Shown: positions 39,972 to 52,470 of the stretch, in pieces
How the letters are laid out: every line of letters starts with the position of its first letter
Numbering within the stretch: position 1 is the stretch's first letter
NCBI GenBank assembly: GCA_023055505.1
Contig: JALIRH010000004.1
Span: forward strand, 10,163,368 to 10,227,367
Source of the DNA: Callipepla californica brunnescens
Lineage: Eukaryota; Chordata; Aves; Galliformes; Odontophoridae
Direction of reading: 5' to 3'
DNA: 64,000 bases
Program-made: the position numbers and the translations under genes
Notes under the pieces: model-generated
The model's input: the letters and a program-made list of their open reading frames with translations, nothing else
Told to the model about the DNA's origin: nothing
The model's database searches: none

Positions 39972-42900
39972 CTGTTGAGTACATGGGTTATGAGAACACA
40001 CGAAGAATAACGTCCATCCTTTCATGTCTAGCAAAACAGAAGCCAGCAAAGAACCAGCTGGTTTGGTTCCATGACAGGAGTCACAAAGCTGTCATCTTTG
40101 CTCATTCAGTGTATCACAGCACATCTTCCAAGTCTTCTGCAGTCTCCAGCACCATCTTTCTGAGCATGACTAGCTCTCCTTGGGACACTAAGGAGGATCT
40201 CAACAAAACACTCACCTCAAGAGAGGCAAAATTCTGGAATTCTAGCAACTGACGTTACTGTTTGGATAACAAGATATCTCTATTCTTTATTTGGGGTGCA
40301 ACATGCTCCAAGGAGTCCAGCTTCTAACAAAGACATGTCCTCAGTCCGCAATACTTACAGCAATACGTGGATATATTCATGTTTTCTCATGGTTTGTCAA
40401 TTTACAGTTTCTTTGTAATGCTAGCTTGTGTAAACAGACTGGATCATCAAAATAGCCAGTCTGAACTACTCAGTGCAACGAGTTCAAGCTGTACTTAGGT
40501 ACAGCTAAGGAGAGTGTATAGAGACAGACAGGAGAGATCAAGACAAGGCAGTTCAACAGGCACTTAGATGTGTATGATGCCACTGAAAAAAGGCAGTCTG
40601 GTTCATACTGTCTTCCTCTGCTCTTCATCTGTTTCCTTTCTTGTTCTGATGCTAGCATTCAGAACTAACAGTGAAGTAGGCAACCCCGGGAAAAAAATAA
40701 AACCTGGTGCAAGGAAAACAGAAAAAATACAGACAAGTTGGGACCATTTCCTACTGTGGTATTCTAGAAAGAAAATTCAAATAAAAAAAATTCAAATAAG
40801 GCTCTTATGCCTAGGATCACACACACCTACAACTTATACATGAAAAACGATCATAACCTCTTCTGTTCAGAGGTCACAATCCCAGCATGCAAACAGTATT
40901 TAGTGAGGACAGCCAAGACACAAAGCATGAATTCAGATCCAAAGCTGGCACTAGAATGCATTTTGCTTGTGTCATTGCTACGAGTTGAGGCTTCAGCAAA
41001 TTCAGGTCTTTGGGAATTTGTCATGAATTTTTGAACAGTTAAACAAAAATTTAAATTAGTCAAGCTTTTTAACCAGCAGTCATACCAGCACCCGTTTTAT
41101 CAATATCATTAACTATTAGGCAAAGTAGCAACTGTAAAACAATAGCCTAATCATGATTCATTCCTCTGGCATTTATGGTAATAACACAATCTTGATGGAC
41201 TCATTTAGCATTAATACTAATATTGATCATTAATTCAGCTAAAGAATTTCCCTTTGCAGTACACCATTAAACATAGGAATCGATAACTATAATCTTGAAA
41301 CGCTACTGATTTTTCCCATGCTAAAGTTTTACACTTCACATGTATGAGAATAGGACTACTCAATGGGTAAAATGGGAATAGCATGGAAGAGCTGTTTCAC
41401 CTGTGTAAAAATAAGACAGAGATCTACAGAATTGGAGCAGTACAAGATGCTTTTGTATATTACAACCTATTAAAGCCATTGCACATGAAAAGCTCTGGCT
41501 ATCTTACAAGAAAACGTTTCTCTCAGGCATACCCTCATTTTTCCCTGTACACCTCAACAAAGCCTGAAAACACAAATCAGCTTCTCCCAAACCTATCTAG
41601 ATGTGGAGTATTTCAAGATCTAGGTACCTCAAAATCTTAATTAGCAAGAATAGTCAAGCATTTACTCATATCACAACTCAGCTAACTGCAGAAGAACGTA
41701 CCAGAAAGCCATTCCTCGCTCAGCTAATTCATCTTGCCAGCAAGACCACGCAACAGCAGAACAGTGCAGTAGTGACAGGCTTTGATGCACTGGCTTTTAA
41801 TGTTGACTTCATAGATCTTTCTGGACTGAAGTCATGACAGAGGCATCTGTTATTCCTTCTCCACCAAGCCTGTAATGAGGACTTTGTGTTTTGACACACC
41901 ATGGGATACAGAATGGTTTATTTTCTTAAAGCAAAGCTTCAGATGGCTCTATGTGCTTAATTTTAAAGAAGATATTTTTACAAGGGATTAAGTTTTACAA
42001 ATAAGAATTTTGTTACAGCCTAATTTTTCCATATTATAGTTCACATATTCAAATAATTACTCAAATATTCCTGAGAACAATGCCCTCCCAAAATTTCAGT
42101 ATTAGAAGGCTCTTTTTTCAAGTTGTCCACATAATAGGACTTTGACTTTTGAGGTTAACTCCAGCTTCATAAATACAGCATAATGTCAAGTACTGTTTCA
42201 TTACCTAAGAGTGGATCTCTTATTTACATTTTTTCCCCAAATGTTAATATTTCACTTGAAATGCAAACCCAGTTGAAATAGGACAGTTTATTTCTCTTTC
42301 CTGCACAATAATTACAAACAAGGTGGAAAAGCCAGAAATCTACTTGTTCTAAAAGCCTAAAACGTCATAGGACCTGTCTTTTCTTTAGATCTGTGCCTAG
42401 CTGCATCTTTTACTGTCAAAATATTTGTTTTGTAAGTCAAGCTCCCAGTGACCAGAAATAATCAAGGGCTCAGTTTAAAAATACAGTTACTTTATATGCA
42501 GGACACGCTACCGGAAAAATCAACCTTCTTTCCAACACCCTTCTGCATTTAAAATATAAAAAGTTTTTGAGTGTTAATGAGAGGGAGGGTAAAGGAGCAC
42601 TGCTTTTGGTTTCCTTTTAACATATGTTACTGTACGGGTGTCATTTCAGGCTCTATTCAAATCTCCAGCTACTAACAACAGAATTGTATATGCCTCCCCC
42701 ACCCCCCACACCAAACACACACACACTGTCAGCTAAATTTAAAAGGACTGTTGAATTTTTCTCCTTGCCAGCACAGATAACACAGTCACCACTGTGGATC
42801 CGTTGCCCTGGATTCAATCATTACCCCTGCTTCACAATGCAGCCACACGTTCTGTGTTATAACAAAGTGTAGCCAAGGGTTCCTGAACGCTTGTACACTT

Positions 42901-44099
42901 TTTTTTAAACACAATCATGCAGTCATTTCATGGTTGCATAACTAGGCACAAATCAAGTCTGCTTCCTCGTGATTTCCCTGCTGCCACTAAAACCCCACAG
43001 CATTCCCAGCCTAGAAAGCAACAGATGAAGAAACAAATTCAACATCTCAAAATTACAGAAAACAAGTTAAATCTCCCAGTCCCTAGTCTCGATAATAATG
43101 GGCAATAATAGTGAACGGCCTCCCATCCTGGAAACAGTTCAGTTTGATGGATGCTAGCGATTTGGCAACTTCTGTTTGTTACCACAGATCTCCACTAGGT
43201 TGGGACTGCTGCTGACCTATTGAGAAATACATAATGAGCACCACATGCTCCACAGTGCTCTGCAATATAATCGAGCAAGAACACAAAAACGAGAGAGCTA
43301 TAGAGACAGCTTAATAGATGTCAACATCAGCATTTTGCAGTAAGATACGCAGCAACCCACGCTTCTTGCTAGCTTTGGGGAGCCTCTACCACTAATCTAA
43401 CTGAAGAAAAAAATCTCCAACAGCAAATCTACCTCCCAACTGTTGTAGAACATTCCCATCTTTACTCCCATCTTTACAGCAGGAGCCCTGACTTGCAACT
43501 AGTTTAAAATAAACAAGTCTCTGCTCTTGCAGGCCACACATACAATTTGTGTATACTATGAATGTATTGCAGAGCAACATTTAAAGCCATAAACAAGAAG
43601 ATAGGTAGCATAAGAAAAACAGAGGGCCCCATTTCCAAAACGCATTGAAAGCTTTAGGGGAACGGCCTGGAAAGAAAATTGATTTAGTAGTTTTTAAATA
43701 AGGCCTTAAAATATTTTACATCCAAAGAAAGCAAGCATCCTTCATGCTAGTTTACACAGCAAGTCTTAAGCACAGCTCCAAGGATCAACCCTGCAAATCA
43801 CTATTCTCACTGCTACAACTGCAGTTATGCAAAAGATGCACAATGTTATTTGTATTTACATCATTACAAAAATTAAAACACAACATTAAAAAAAGTTGAA
43901 GTACAGCCTAGCATTGAGACATGGTATGTGTTTGCTTTCTGAATGTCAACTTATTGCTACAAAGGGGTGTACATAGAGACCCTAGATAAGATGGTAGATG
44001 TGCACTAACAGATTAACAGAAGAACTAGAACAGTAGCTTTCAAACAGGAAAACAAATCCCTGCATCAAGGAGCCAGTATGGTAGAGATGAGGCACTACA
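39972..44099. other. Presumed intron or intergenic DNA
   Basis: No firm exon. On the minus strand a short open stretch just upstream of chain A exon 1 (around 40217-40250) ends at a strong donor, GAG|GTGAGTG, and encodes QLLEFQNFASLE. Its phase does not fit the main acceptor at 39972 but would fit the internal one. A CA microsatellite lies at 42714-42726. Several short plus-strand frames are open at 41.4-41.8 kb without splice support. Confidence 0.4.
42714..42726. repeat. CA dinucleotide microsatellite
   Basis: A short (AC)n run following a C-rich stretch. Confidence 0.75.
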
Positions 44100-45470
44100 G
44101 GCAGCCTGCCATTACCCTGGAGTCATATTCCTGGCACCAAGGTTTGAAGCCAAGTCTCTTCCCCAGGCTGAGCAGCTCCAGCTCTCTCAACCTGTCCTCA
44201 TAGGAGAGGTGTTCCATTCTAAGGGCCATTTCTGTGGACATGCTCCAATAGGTCCATGCCTCTCCTGTACTGAGCACTCCACATCTGAACACAATACTCC
44301 AGGTGAGGCCTCACCAATGCAGCGTGCATTCTCTCTTCCGGCTAGTCACGCTTCTTTGGATGTTGCCCAGGATGCTTTCTGGGTTGTGAGGGTACACTGC
44401 TGGTTCACATCCACCTTCCTTTCACTAGTACCCTCAGGACTTTTTTGTCAGGGCTGCTCTCAATCCTTTCATCCCCCAGCTTGTACTGATGATGGGGGTT
44501 TCCTCAACTCAGGTGCAAGATCTTGCATTTGGATTTGTTGAAGTTCATGGGGTACATCTGGGCCCACTACTGAAGACTATCTAGGTCTCTCTGGATGGTC
44601 CCATCCCTCTGGTGTGTTGCCCACACCCCACAGCTTAGTGTCATCAGCAAACTTGCTCAGGGTGCAGTTGACCCCACTATCAGTATCACCAATGAAGATA
44701 TTAAAAAGAATCAGCCCCAGCACCAAACCTTGTGGGACACCACACATCACTAATCTCTATCCAGATGTTGAGTCATTGATCGCCACTCTCTGGATTTGAC
44801 CCTGCAGCTAGTTCTTTGTCCATCAAACAGTTCACCCATCAAATCCATATCTTTCCAATTTGGAGAGAAGGAAGTTGTGGGGTACCATGTCAAACACTTT
44901 ACTGAATTCAAGATAGATGACATTAGTGGCTCTCCCCTTGTCAATTGATGCAGTGACACCATCATAGAAGTCCAACAGTTTGACCAAGCAGGATTTCCCT
45001 TGGTGTGCCACGCTGGTTCTCCCATATCAGCTCCCTGCCTTCCACGTGCCTTAGAATAGCTTCCAGGAGGATCTGTTCCATAATCTTCCCCCCAGCACAG
45101 AGGTGAGACTGACAGATCAGTAGTTCCCAGGGTCATCCTTTTTACCCCTCTTAAAAAGGTTCCAGTCACCAGAGACCTCACCTGCTTGTCACAACTTTTC
45201 AAATATCGTTGAGAGCAGCCTGGCAACTACATCAGCAAATTCTCTTAGGACTCTGTCACGCATCTCATCAGAACCCATAGATTTGTGGATGCTCAGGCTC
45301 CCCAGGTGGTCACAAACCCGATCTTCACTTACAGTGGGAGAGATGTTGCATCCCCAGTCCCCTCCTACCAAGCCAAATGTTTGAGAGCTGTGTGGCAAGC
45401 AGTTATCAGAGAAGAGCTGATCAGAGACAATCAGCTGAGAATTGATTGAAATAGCACACCACTCTCCAGA
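44100..45470 (-). mobile_element. CR1 LINE, about 1.4 kb of ORF2, minus strand
   Basis: Read on the minus strand from right to left it carries CR1 ORF2 blocks in the expected order: DHLGSLSIHKSMGSDEMRD (about 45.3 kb), then the reverse-transcriptase core with LSKFADDTK (about 44.65 kb), then EDRLRELELLSLG (about 44.2 kb). The element is 5'-truncated near 45470. The usual 3' untranslated end and terminal octamer are not recognisable at the left border, so that end also seems lost or very diverged. Frames change between blocks, so it is inactive. Confidence 0.9.
44614..45226 (-). pseudogene. Broken CR1 reverse-transcriptase ORF
   Basis: Part of the CR1 copy above. The catalytic FADD lies at about 44640-44670. 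Regions upstream of it are in other frames and contain stops. The apparent 158-codon open frame at 44750-45226 is mostly the wrong frame of the LINE, rich in Trp, Ser and Arg, and should not be read as a protein. Confidence 0.85.
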
Positions 45471-46140
45471 AGAAAACACACAACCAAAAAAAAAAAAAAA
45501 ACACAGATCTGACTGAGCTGTCTCATTATTCCTCATTTCCTATGGCCTCTTCCCCTCTCACCACTGAGCTACATTTACTACCCCTTGCAATTAGACAGAT
45601 TCTTGCAACCTGGTGCCTTCACCATGCTGTATAATAGCCTCCTGCTCTCACAGTGCAGGGCAGCACAGCTCCCAGGATCCATGTGAGACAGCACAAGGCA
45701 ACCTACCGTCTTCTCAGTGCCAAGATTTAGTCTCACCTTTCACAACAATTTGGGAACAAGTGGTCTCACCACATGCCCCTTCCAAGGCCTAACATAAAGC
45801 TCATTAGAGGGACTAGTCAATGAAAAAATGTGAAGTTCCATATTTTTTTCCCAAAGCTGTCAAAATAAGCTGTCACAGACTAAAAGAAAAGAACCAGCAC
45901 CGGATACTAAAGAACCATTAGACAATAATGGAAGTGGAGAAAGGAATATACTACATTATCACAGAAAAAGATAGAAAACTTAAAAAGAAATACAATAAGC
46001 TAGAGCATCACTAAATTCAGCCTCCAAAGGTCCCTCTCTTCAATTATCAGGGGCATACTGTAGACAAAGAATGCATTATTTCTTAATGTTATCTGGCTCA
46101 GAGTAATTTCGATCTCTATAAGGAGCACCCAAAAGACACC

Positions 46141-46497
46141 ATGGAGCAAATGTCAGGAACAAAATTAGTAACATATAGTACAAATTTCAGTGACAATTAC
46201 TTCCCAGCAATCATTTCATCATTTGCAACATTCTGCTGCATTGGGTTAATAGCTGTTTTTCTTTGTTACATAAAGACAGCTCTGCAGAATGCAAAAGCAA
46301 AAGAAAAAAAAAACAAGACGGTGGAAAAAAGTAACAGACTAACTGGTTCTCAGAATGAAAATTGGCAGATTAGCTTTCTCAAGATTTATCCACATTGTTT
46401 TTATTTGACAGTGCAGTCTTTAACCCTTCCACTTAAAAAATTAAACTACACACTACAGATTACAAGTGGAGATCCTTCATCTTACTCATTAAATTAG
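46141..46497 (+). CDS. Putative small single-span membrane protein, unidentified
   Basis: A 118-codon plus-strand frame starts in an excellent Kozak context (gacaccATGGag). Residues 1-22 are polar with an N-glycosylation sequon (NFS at 15-17). Residues 23-44 form a hydrophobic span ending in GLIAVFLCYI. Residues 45-63 are strongly basic and Lys-rich (AKAKEKKNKTVEK). This matches the layout of a small type I/III membrane protein. A possible donor (A|GTAACA at 46331) would end the coding part after residue 63, and the downstream residues look less protein-like. It lies about 670 bp right of a CR1 copy. I do not recognise the family, and chance is a real alternative. Confidence 0.3.
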   Translation: MEQMSGTKLVTYSTNFSDNYFPAIISSFATFCCIGLIAVFLCYIKTALQNAKAKEKKNKTVEKSNRLTGSQNENWQISFLKIYPHCFYLTVQSLTLPLKKLNYTLQITSGDPSSYSLN

Positions 46498-47708
46498 TAC
46501 GCTTGCTAAAATTTCCTCCACAATACTAACTGCCACCATCCTCATATCACATATCAGATGAGTGGAAAAACAATAATCAAGCAGTAAGTAACACAAGAAA
46601 GAGAGAGCTTATAATGGGAGATGGAGTTTTATTCTTAAAAGAATGGAGAAGTTCCCAGCTACCACACTAAACCTTATTACACTTGCTGCTTGGCACACGG
46701 TACTTCTTGTATATGTATATTCTAGGGACCTCATTCAAGGGTCACTGAAACTAATAGGCTTCAAAAATGAGATTCTAAAATGAACAGCTTAGATGCAAAT
46801 TTAAGTACTCTAATTGAACACACTGTGGGAAAGAAAATAATGGGTATTTTCACCTGAAACTTAAGAGCTCTTTTCCCTTACCACTAAAGTTATTCTCTCA
46901 ACAGGACCAATTTCAGCTCCGCATTGTAGAGAAACAGTTAGGAGTAATGCCAGTGTGTGTGATGGACATCAAGGATAAATTAGTGCAAAATCTTTGCACT
47001 AGCTCTGTCATCTATCCCCATTTTAATTTATTAAAATTAAATTAAGGAAGTGCAGAGATACTATACAAACCCCTCCCCGTAAAATTCAGATCTATTTAAA
47101 GTTGTGTTACTAATTACAGGAGAAAATAAGGCTACAGTTGTATGCAAGCTGTATGATGACAGAACATTGAAATATACTTACACTGGTCAAATAATCTCTG
47201 TTACACTATTTTGTTTCGGGTTTTTCTGTTTGTTTGTTTCGTTTTTTTTAAGAGCTTTTCTCAAAGGAGAGTAGAATCTCTTCTTTGTACTCAGCATCTA
47301 CCCTGCTGCAAAATTTACAGCCCCTCTATATCTAAAAACAATCCAAGGACACTGTACACCTGCATTATTGAGCACCAGATTTAAAACTGACCCTTTTCAC
47401 ATTTACACAGTTGCAGACAGCATTCCAAGTATTGCCAGTTGCAATAAATACATCTGCAGGAATATGAGCATAAGTCAGAAACTCCAGACCTGGTCCAAGT
47501 CTGGAATGTGGAACAACAAGTTCTACAGATTTGCTGATTTGAGATTAAGGGCACACAGATACCTAAAGGGATTTACACAGGCACTTTGTTAAAGGCCTTT
47601 GAAAATCTAAGTATTTGTTCACATCTTTAGAAACTTAAATATATTTGAATCCAACCATGAAAGTATATTAGAAGCAAATACAATCTGTGGACCTAAACTG
47701 AAATACTA

Positions 47709-47900
47709 CAGAATCATAGAATTGCTCAGGTTGGAAAAGATCTTCAAGATCCTCAAGCCCAACCATAACGTAACCATACCACCCTAACTCTGACAACCTA
47801 CTACTAAATCACGTCACTGAGCACCACATCCAGACAGTTTTTGAACACATACAGGGATGGTAGGGGAGCCTACTCCAGGACCCTCACGTTGCCTAAGCTT
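47709..47900 (-). mobile_element. CR1 LINE 3'-end fragment, minus strand
   Basis: The plus strand starts gaatcatagaattgctcagg and continues with the CR1 3' UTR variant (gttggaaaagatcttcaag). About 190 bp of non-coding 3' sequence are kept. The subfamily differs visibly from the 19.6 kb and 52.5 kb copies. Confidence 0.9.
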
Positions 47901-48376
47901 AAGCCCCATTTTCTATTGGGGCTCCAGTTAATTATATAACATGCAGAACATTCTAGGCCTTACCCCAGTTACAGGTTTTCCATGCTTGTCATATATATAA
48001 CAGCACAGCTCAAATTAAAGGATTTTAAATACCAGTAATATGTCTTAAAGTGCCTTTCTTTACTGTTATGTATAAATTCATACACACAACGTTAAGAAAT
48101 ATAGGTATATACATGCATATATCTATATTATATATGTAGACTCAAGAATACAAACAGCAGGCTCCTGGGTAAGTAATTGGCATTTTAGAAAGGTCACTCT
48201 TTCATGCAGAATGAAAGACTGATGAAGGTTAATTCTTAATTAAAATCAAACTCTGCATTTATTTAAACTCTCCAAAGGAAGGACTCTTGATAAAAATCCT
48301 TAAATAACAGCCAGCTTTTTTAAAAAATTAAAAAAAAAAAACAAAAACACCTATCCGATAATCATGTCCTCAATGT

Positions 48377-48382
48377 TTTATT
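48377..48382 (-). terminator. Candidate poly(A) signal AATAAA for chain B
   Basis: The plus strand reads tttatt. The hexamer is about 94 bp past the TAG at 48476-48478, a normal distance for a short 3' UTR. Confidence 0.35.
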
Positions 48383-48475
48383 GCAAGACAGAAATTCAGC
48401 TGCATTGTACATGCTCTGTTCCTCAATTTTTATAAGATTTTTTTTTTTTTTTAACTGTGGGTAAGTTTACTGCCT

Positions 48476-48614
48476 CTAAGCTTCTGATGATAACAGTCCA
48501 AAACCAGCATATAACAGCTGTACAGCATACACAGGCCCTACAGATGGCAATAACAGCCTTCCACTGTGGACCTTTACGATGACGCGTGTTAACACAAAAC
48601 TGGCAAAAGTAATC
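48476..48614 (-). CDS. Chain B exon 4, candidate terminal exon
   Basis: The acceptor is good (ttgttatttacag). After one leading base the minus strand encodes 45 residues, including ITFASFVLTRVIVKVHSGR and LLLPSVGPVYAVQLLYAG, and then TAG. The peptide is hydrophobic and free of the Cys/His/Trp excess seen in antisense frames. The leading G completes a Gln codon with the CA left by the exon at 49877. Another frame is also open over part of this stretch but looks less natural. Donor-like sites inside (ATC|GTAAAG) would allow it to be internal instead. No family was recognised. Confidence 0.35.
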
Positions 48615-49876
48615 CTGTAAATAACAAAACAACCGTAATCCTGTCAAAGGCCAAAGTAATTTCAGTTATTACATGTTCAGATGCTTGCTGCAAGCATACA
48701 ATAAAATACCAAGTTAAACACGTGAGAAACCCTAGTCTCTTAAATTCAAGACAACACAACATATAATACATACACCTCAATCACATTAGGATTATCCTCT
48801 TTATGCCTACTAAGGCTGCAGAGTTGGCTTGTCCTCTGGGCAGAGCACTCCCATCCCCATATGCAGGCATATCAAGAGAAGAAAAAATAATACAAGAAAG
48901 AACCATGCAGCACACAAAGCAACTGGAGCACAGCATCCGTAGCCAAGGTAGGGAGAACAAATGGTTACACTGTTCCCACATGAGGACCATAGGTGACACT
49001 GGTACTTCTTCCATGTCCTGCAAGTCACCTGCTGCAAGTTAACACTAGTCTTATTTTTCAGTCAAGCTTTGCTACACAGCATTAATTCTGAAGCATTAGT
49101 TCTCGCATCAGGAGAATGACACTGAGACATCAGGACAAGAGGCCCTACAAACCTGGCTTTTCAACTTCACAATTTAAGCACATTACTCACAGATGCAAAA
49201 TGAAAGGAAGCTTAACAGCCCTGGGGCAACTGACAACCCACGTAGCAGAAAAATCATCCCTCTTCAAGAGAATATTTTCAAGTTTCCTCCTCTGAACAAA
49301 TGTTGACCAGAATCTACAAATAAAGCAAGCAAAGTCACTTGCTTCAGGGTATCTCTTCCAACACACAATTTCAGGTCAACCTGTAGAGAAAGCCAAAGAT
49401 GGCTAGTTGATCAGGAGAACAAAAGTCCTCTGAAGAGGTGAACATCTTACAAAGTGTTATACAAACGAGTATGTTTTCATAACGAACTTGAAAGAGTAAG
49501 GGTGAACAGCCACAGCCTCTTACCACACAGGGAAACCCCAGTTACAAATTGTGCTCTCTGCTACCCAGCTGTTTCCATCTAATAAGCAGTCACAAAAAGC
49601 CCATCAGGGTATATGCTCTGTACATAGGGTTCAGAGCATTCAAATTACTGTTACAGCAGCACTGTTAAAAATAGACTACTTAAAGATTCCCTACCACAGA
49701 TCTCATTAGCAGCAGATGTACTAATAGAATCAGATATCTACTGTCCAGATCAATTAAAGCAATTAAGAAAACCTTTATTTCTGAAAAGAAAGTCTCCAGG
49801 AAGCATATCACCCTCTGTTCATAGATCCTGCATAATCCAGATTCTATTATATGAATTATTGGTGGGTTGACTTCAC

Positions 49877-49936
49877 TGGAACGCTGCCAATCTAAACCAA
49901 AATGATGGCAGGGGAAGTCTTTCAGCTCCCATGTTG
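49877..49936 (-). CDS. Chain B exon 3, unidentified
   Basis: A 60-bp minus-strand segment between the acceptor gatgtgcttgcag (poor pyrimidine tract) and the donor CCA|GTGAAG. After one leading base it reads NMGAERLPLPSFWFRLAAF and leaves CA. Phase fits exon candidates on both sides. A second frame through the same DNA is open for a longer stretch (ATWELKDFPCHHFGLDW) and could use the donor GAGG|GTGATA, so the frame choice is not settled. Confidence 0.27.
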
Positions 49937-51393
49937 CTGCAAGCACATCTACCCTCCCACTAGCTCTATACTTTTAATTACATCCCTCAGCACGGCGGAG
50001 GAACTCACTGCAATCCATTGAGCTATATGCAGCCAAGACACCAACGTCTGCTCTTGCTCTCAACAGGAGACAACAATCACTTTCATGATTTGCTCCCTAG
50101 GACCTGCCCTCATTCAAATGCTTCTTTCAGCCTGGTGTGATCCATCAGTTTTGGGTTTTTTTTGTCCTATGACAGATTTCTTGACATTGAAAATTAAAAA
50201 ATAATCATCTCCTTATCTCCCACATGTAAACATACAAGTGTTTGCAAATACCTTGTAATTTGCATGGAGAAGATCATTCATCACAGTAGGTGATCAGATA
50301 GGGGGAAAAAAAATAGTGACATGCCTCAGAAAGCACCTATCTCCAGGTCTTTAGATATGGGTCAGAATGGCTTGCCAAACCACATTATCCCATTATCAGG
50401 CATTGGCTGCTGAGAATAGTATTATTTCCCCCAGTTTACAAAATGTGAAAATATGGTCTCCTTTAATCAGATGCTGGAGTCATTTGTTACATCATGTTGA
50501 TTTCACAAATTTGTAGAGGTTTTTGATCGTTTGCTTTGTTTTGAAGAAATGAAGTGTAGTTGTGTTTTCCTAGAAAAAAAATTCCCCAAGTATTTTTTAA
50601 CATATACATATCATTAACTAAATACAATACATATATTCATAAGTTTACATTTGCATTACCTTTCATGTCCCAGAACACATTTGTCAGTCTTCTGCATAGA
50701 AAAAAAAAAAACAACACTAGACTCCTCTCCTGAAGAATGAGTGAGTTCTCATAGGATCCTCATCAGAAGCTAAAAATAATAATCCTTGTTATTCCTGCTA
50801 GTTTTTCCCATGCTTGCCTTCTTAGAGAATATCTCCAGACAGTTTCAGGCAAACATTTTTCACCAAAATAAGGTTTTGTAAATCACCTTAAAGAAGGTCA
50901 CTCTGAGTAAACCCAAATTAGTAGATTTTAGATAAGTTTGCCAGGCTCTGTTGGTTTTGGGAAAAAAAAAAAAAAAAAACAGGCACTGAGCAATAGATTA
51001 CTTCTATCCCTGCTGTGCCTCACAGTTCAATTCTCAGGCATCTTAAATTATGAGCTTCCCAACAGCCAGGACACTCAAAACACTTCTCTCCAGAGTGGAT
51101 TTGCCACAGTTAAGTAAGTGCTGAGTTTATGTTGTAGCTTTTCCCACAGTAGAAAAACCAAATACCTCTCTCTGGTTTGAGTAAACCTGTTTCACAGAAT
51201 GCTTAGGAATCTCTTATCTTTGCAATTTCCACCTCCCTGTACCATGTTTAATTGAAATCGGTCTGTAAGCAGCTGGGGTGAGGGAATTTGGAGAAGGTCA
51301 CAGCAAGAATGCACAAGTTTTCACTTAGGGAACAGAAGGAAGCTGCCATCACAGACTATTGAGTGACTTCCTCCGTTGCTTAGTCACTTATAC

Positions 51394-51503
51394 TAATCAT
51401 GTGCATTAAGACACTCATGTCCCAACACTGGATGATCAGAAATATGGAACATTAAGTCAAATCTCCTCTGTGTCAATTCAGAACAAGGATATGGAACGGT
51501 CTC
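51394..51503 (-). CDS. Chain B exon 2, unidentified
   Basis: An excellent acceptor (ttgtgtcttctaaattgcag) begins a 110-bp segment in phase 0 that ends at the donor TTA|GTATAAG. The peptide reads ETVPYPCSELTQRRFDLMF and HISDHPVLGHECLNAHD. The same frame is open a further 114 bp upstream, so a longer exon using an earlier acceptor (ggatttctctag) is possible. The final TA becomes part of a split codon. Without the splice it would read as the stop TAG. No family was recognised. Confidence 0.35.
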
Positions 51504-52337
51504 CTGCAATTTAGAAGACACAATAGAAACTGTGAAGTTTGGAGAAGGCCTCCTAGTTGCTCCTAGAGAAATCCTGCTGTCTGGCATAAACAATTCTATA
51601 CTTATGTGTAAGAACAAATAGAAAAAAAAAAAGATATGAGTGCATGCTCAGCCACTGGGATATTCATTTGCAAGGTAAGACAAACACATCGCAATGTTTG
51701 CCACAGATGACCACACTAATGCTGACGCAGACATCATTTATGCAGCTCAAGTCACATCCTCATTAGAATCTGAATTGAATTTGAAGGGCCAGATAATAAA
51801 AACACTCATTCAAGCTAACAAGTCAATACACACACCACAGAATTTGTAGTTAACTGCTCAGCTAGGCCAAGAGACTCTATCTTCTCTGGAACTGTGAGCA
51901 TTCTCTTATGGGAGCTGACTCCTCATTTTCCTCTTGAGTCAAGACATCTCTTAAATATGTCAGCTGCAATACAACTACATTAATCTTACACGTGCAAAAG
52001 AAAACAGTATCATCTCTGATGTTTACGATTTATCTACATGACCTAGGATGTTTTCAAGATACACTCCCATACTTCTGTATTTTACTAGAAATCCCATATT
52101 ACTCTGAGAACCCTGCTTCACTAGCAGCAGATGCTTCTCAATGAGCTGCAAGAAGGCAAATTTGATTTTCTAGAGATTGCCAACCACTGGTATTGCACAT
52201 AAGATCATTTTTCTTGTTTGTTGTTAACATAAACCAACACAGAGGAAAAGGAAAACAAACTGCACCAATCCACAAGTTGCCATGTTATTTAGCACACTAG
52301 CAGGTACTCAGATAACATACCAACAATGAAGAGAAAG

Positions 52338-52440
52338 AATCGTAGAATCACCAGTGCTGCAAAAGACCTCCAAGATTATCCAGTCTAACCATCTGCCTAT
52401 CACCAATAGTTCCCACTAAATCATGTCCCTTTGAACAGCA
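52338..52440 (-). mobile_element. CR1 LINE 3' fragment, about 100 bp
   Basis: The plus strand begins aatcgtagaatcaccagtg and continues in CR1 3' UTR sequence up to the ccactaaatcatgtccc block. It is a minus-strand copy, strongly truncated, lying 30 bp left of a second CR1 copy of a different subfamily. Confidence 0.85.
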
Positions 52441-52470
52441 ATAGCAAACAATAACTCAGTTTCTTTTAAT

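Noticed and set aside
45189..45536. 115-codon minus-strand ORF
   Set aside because: It is the upstream part of the CR1 reverse-transcriptase ORF plus a poly(T)-derived run of Phe, not a host gene.
46117..46123. TATAAGG as a promoter for the ORF at 46141
   Set aside because: It is only 24 bp before the ATG, so transcription would start at or after the start codon.
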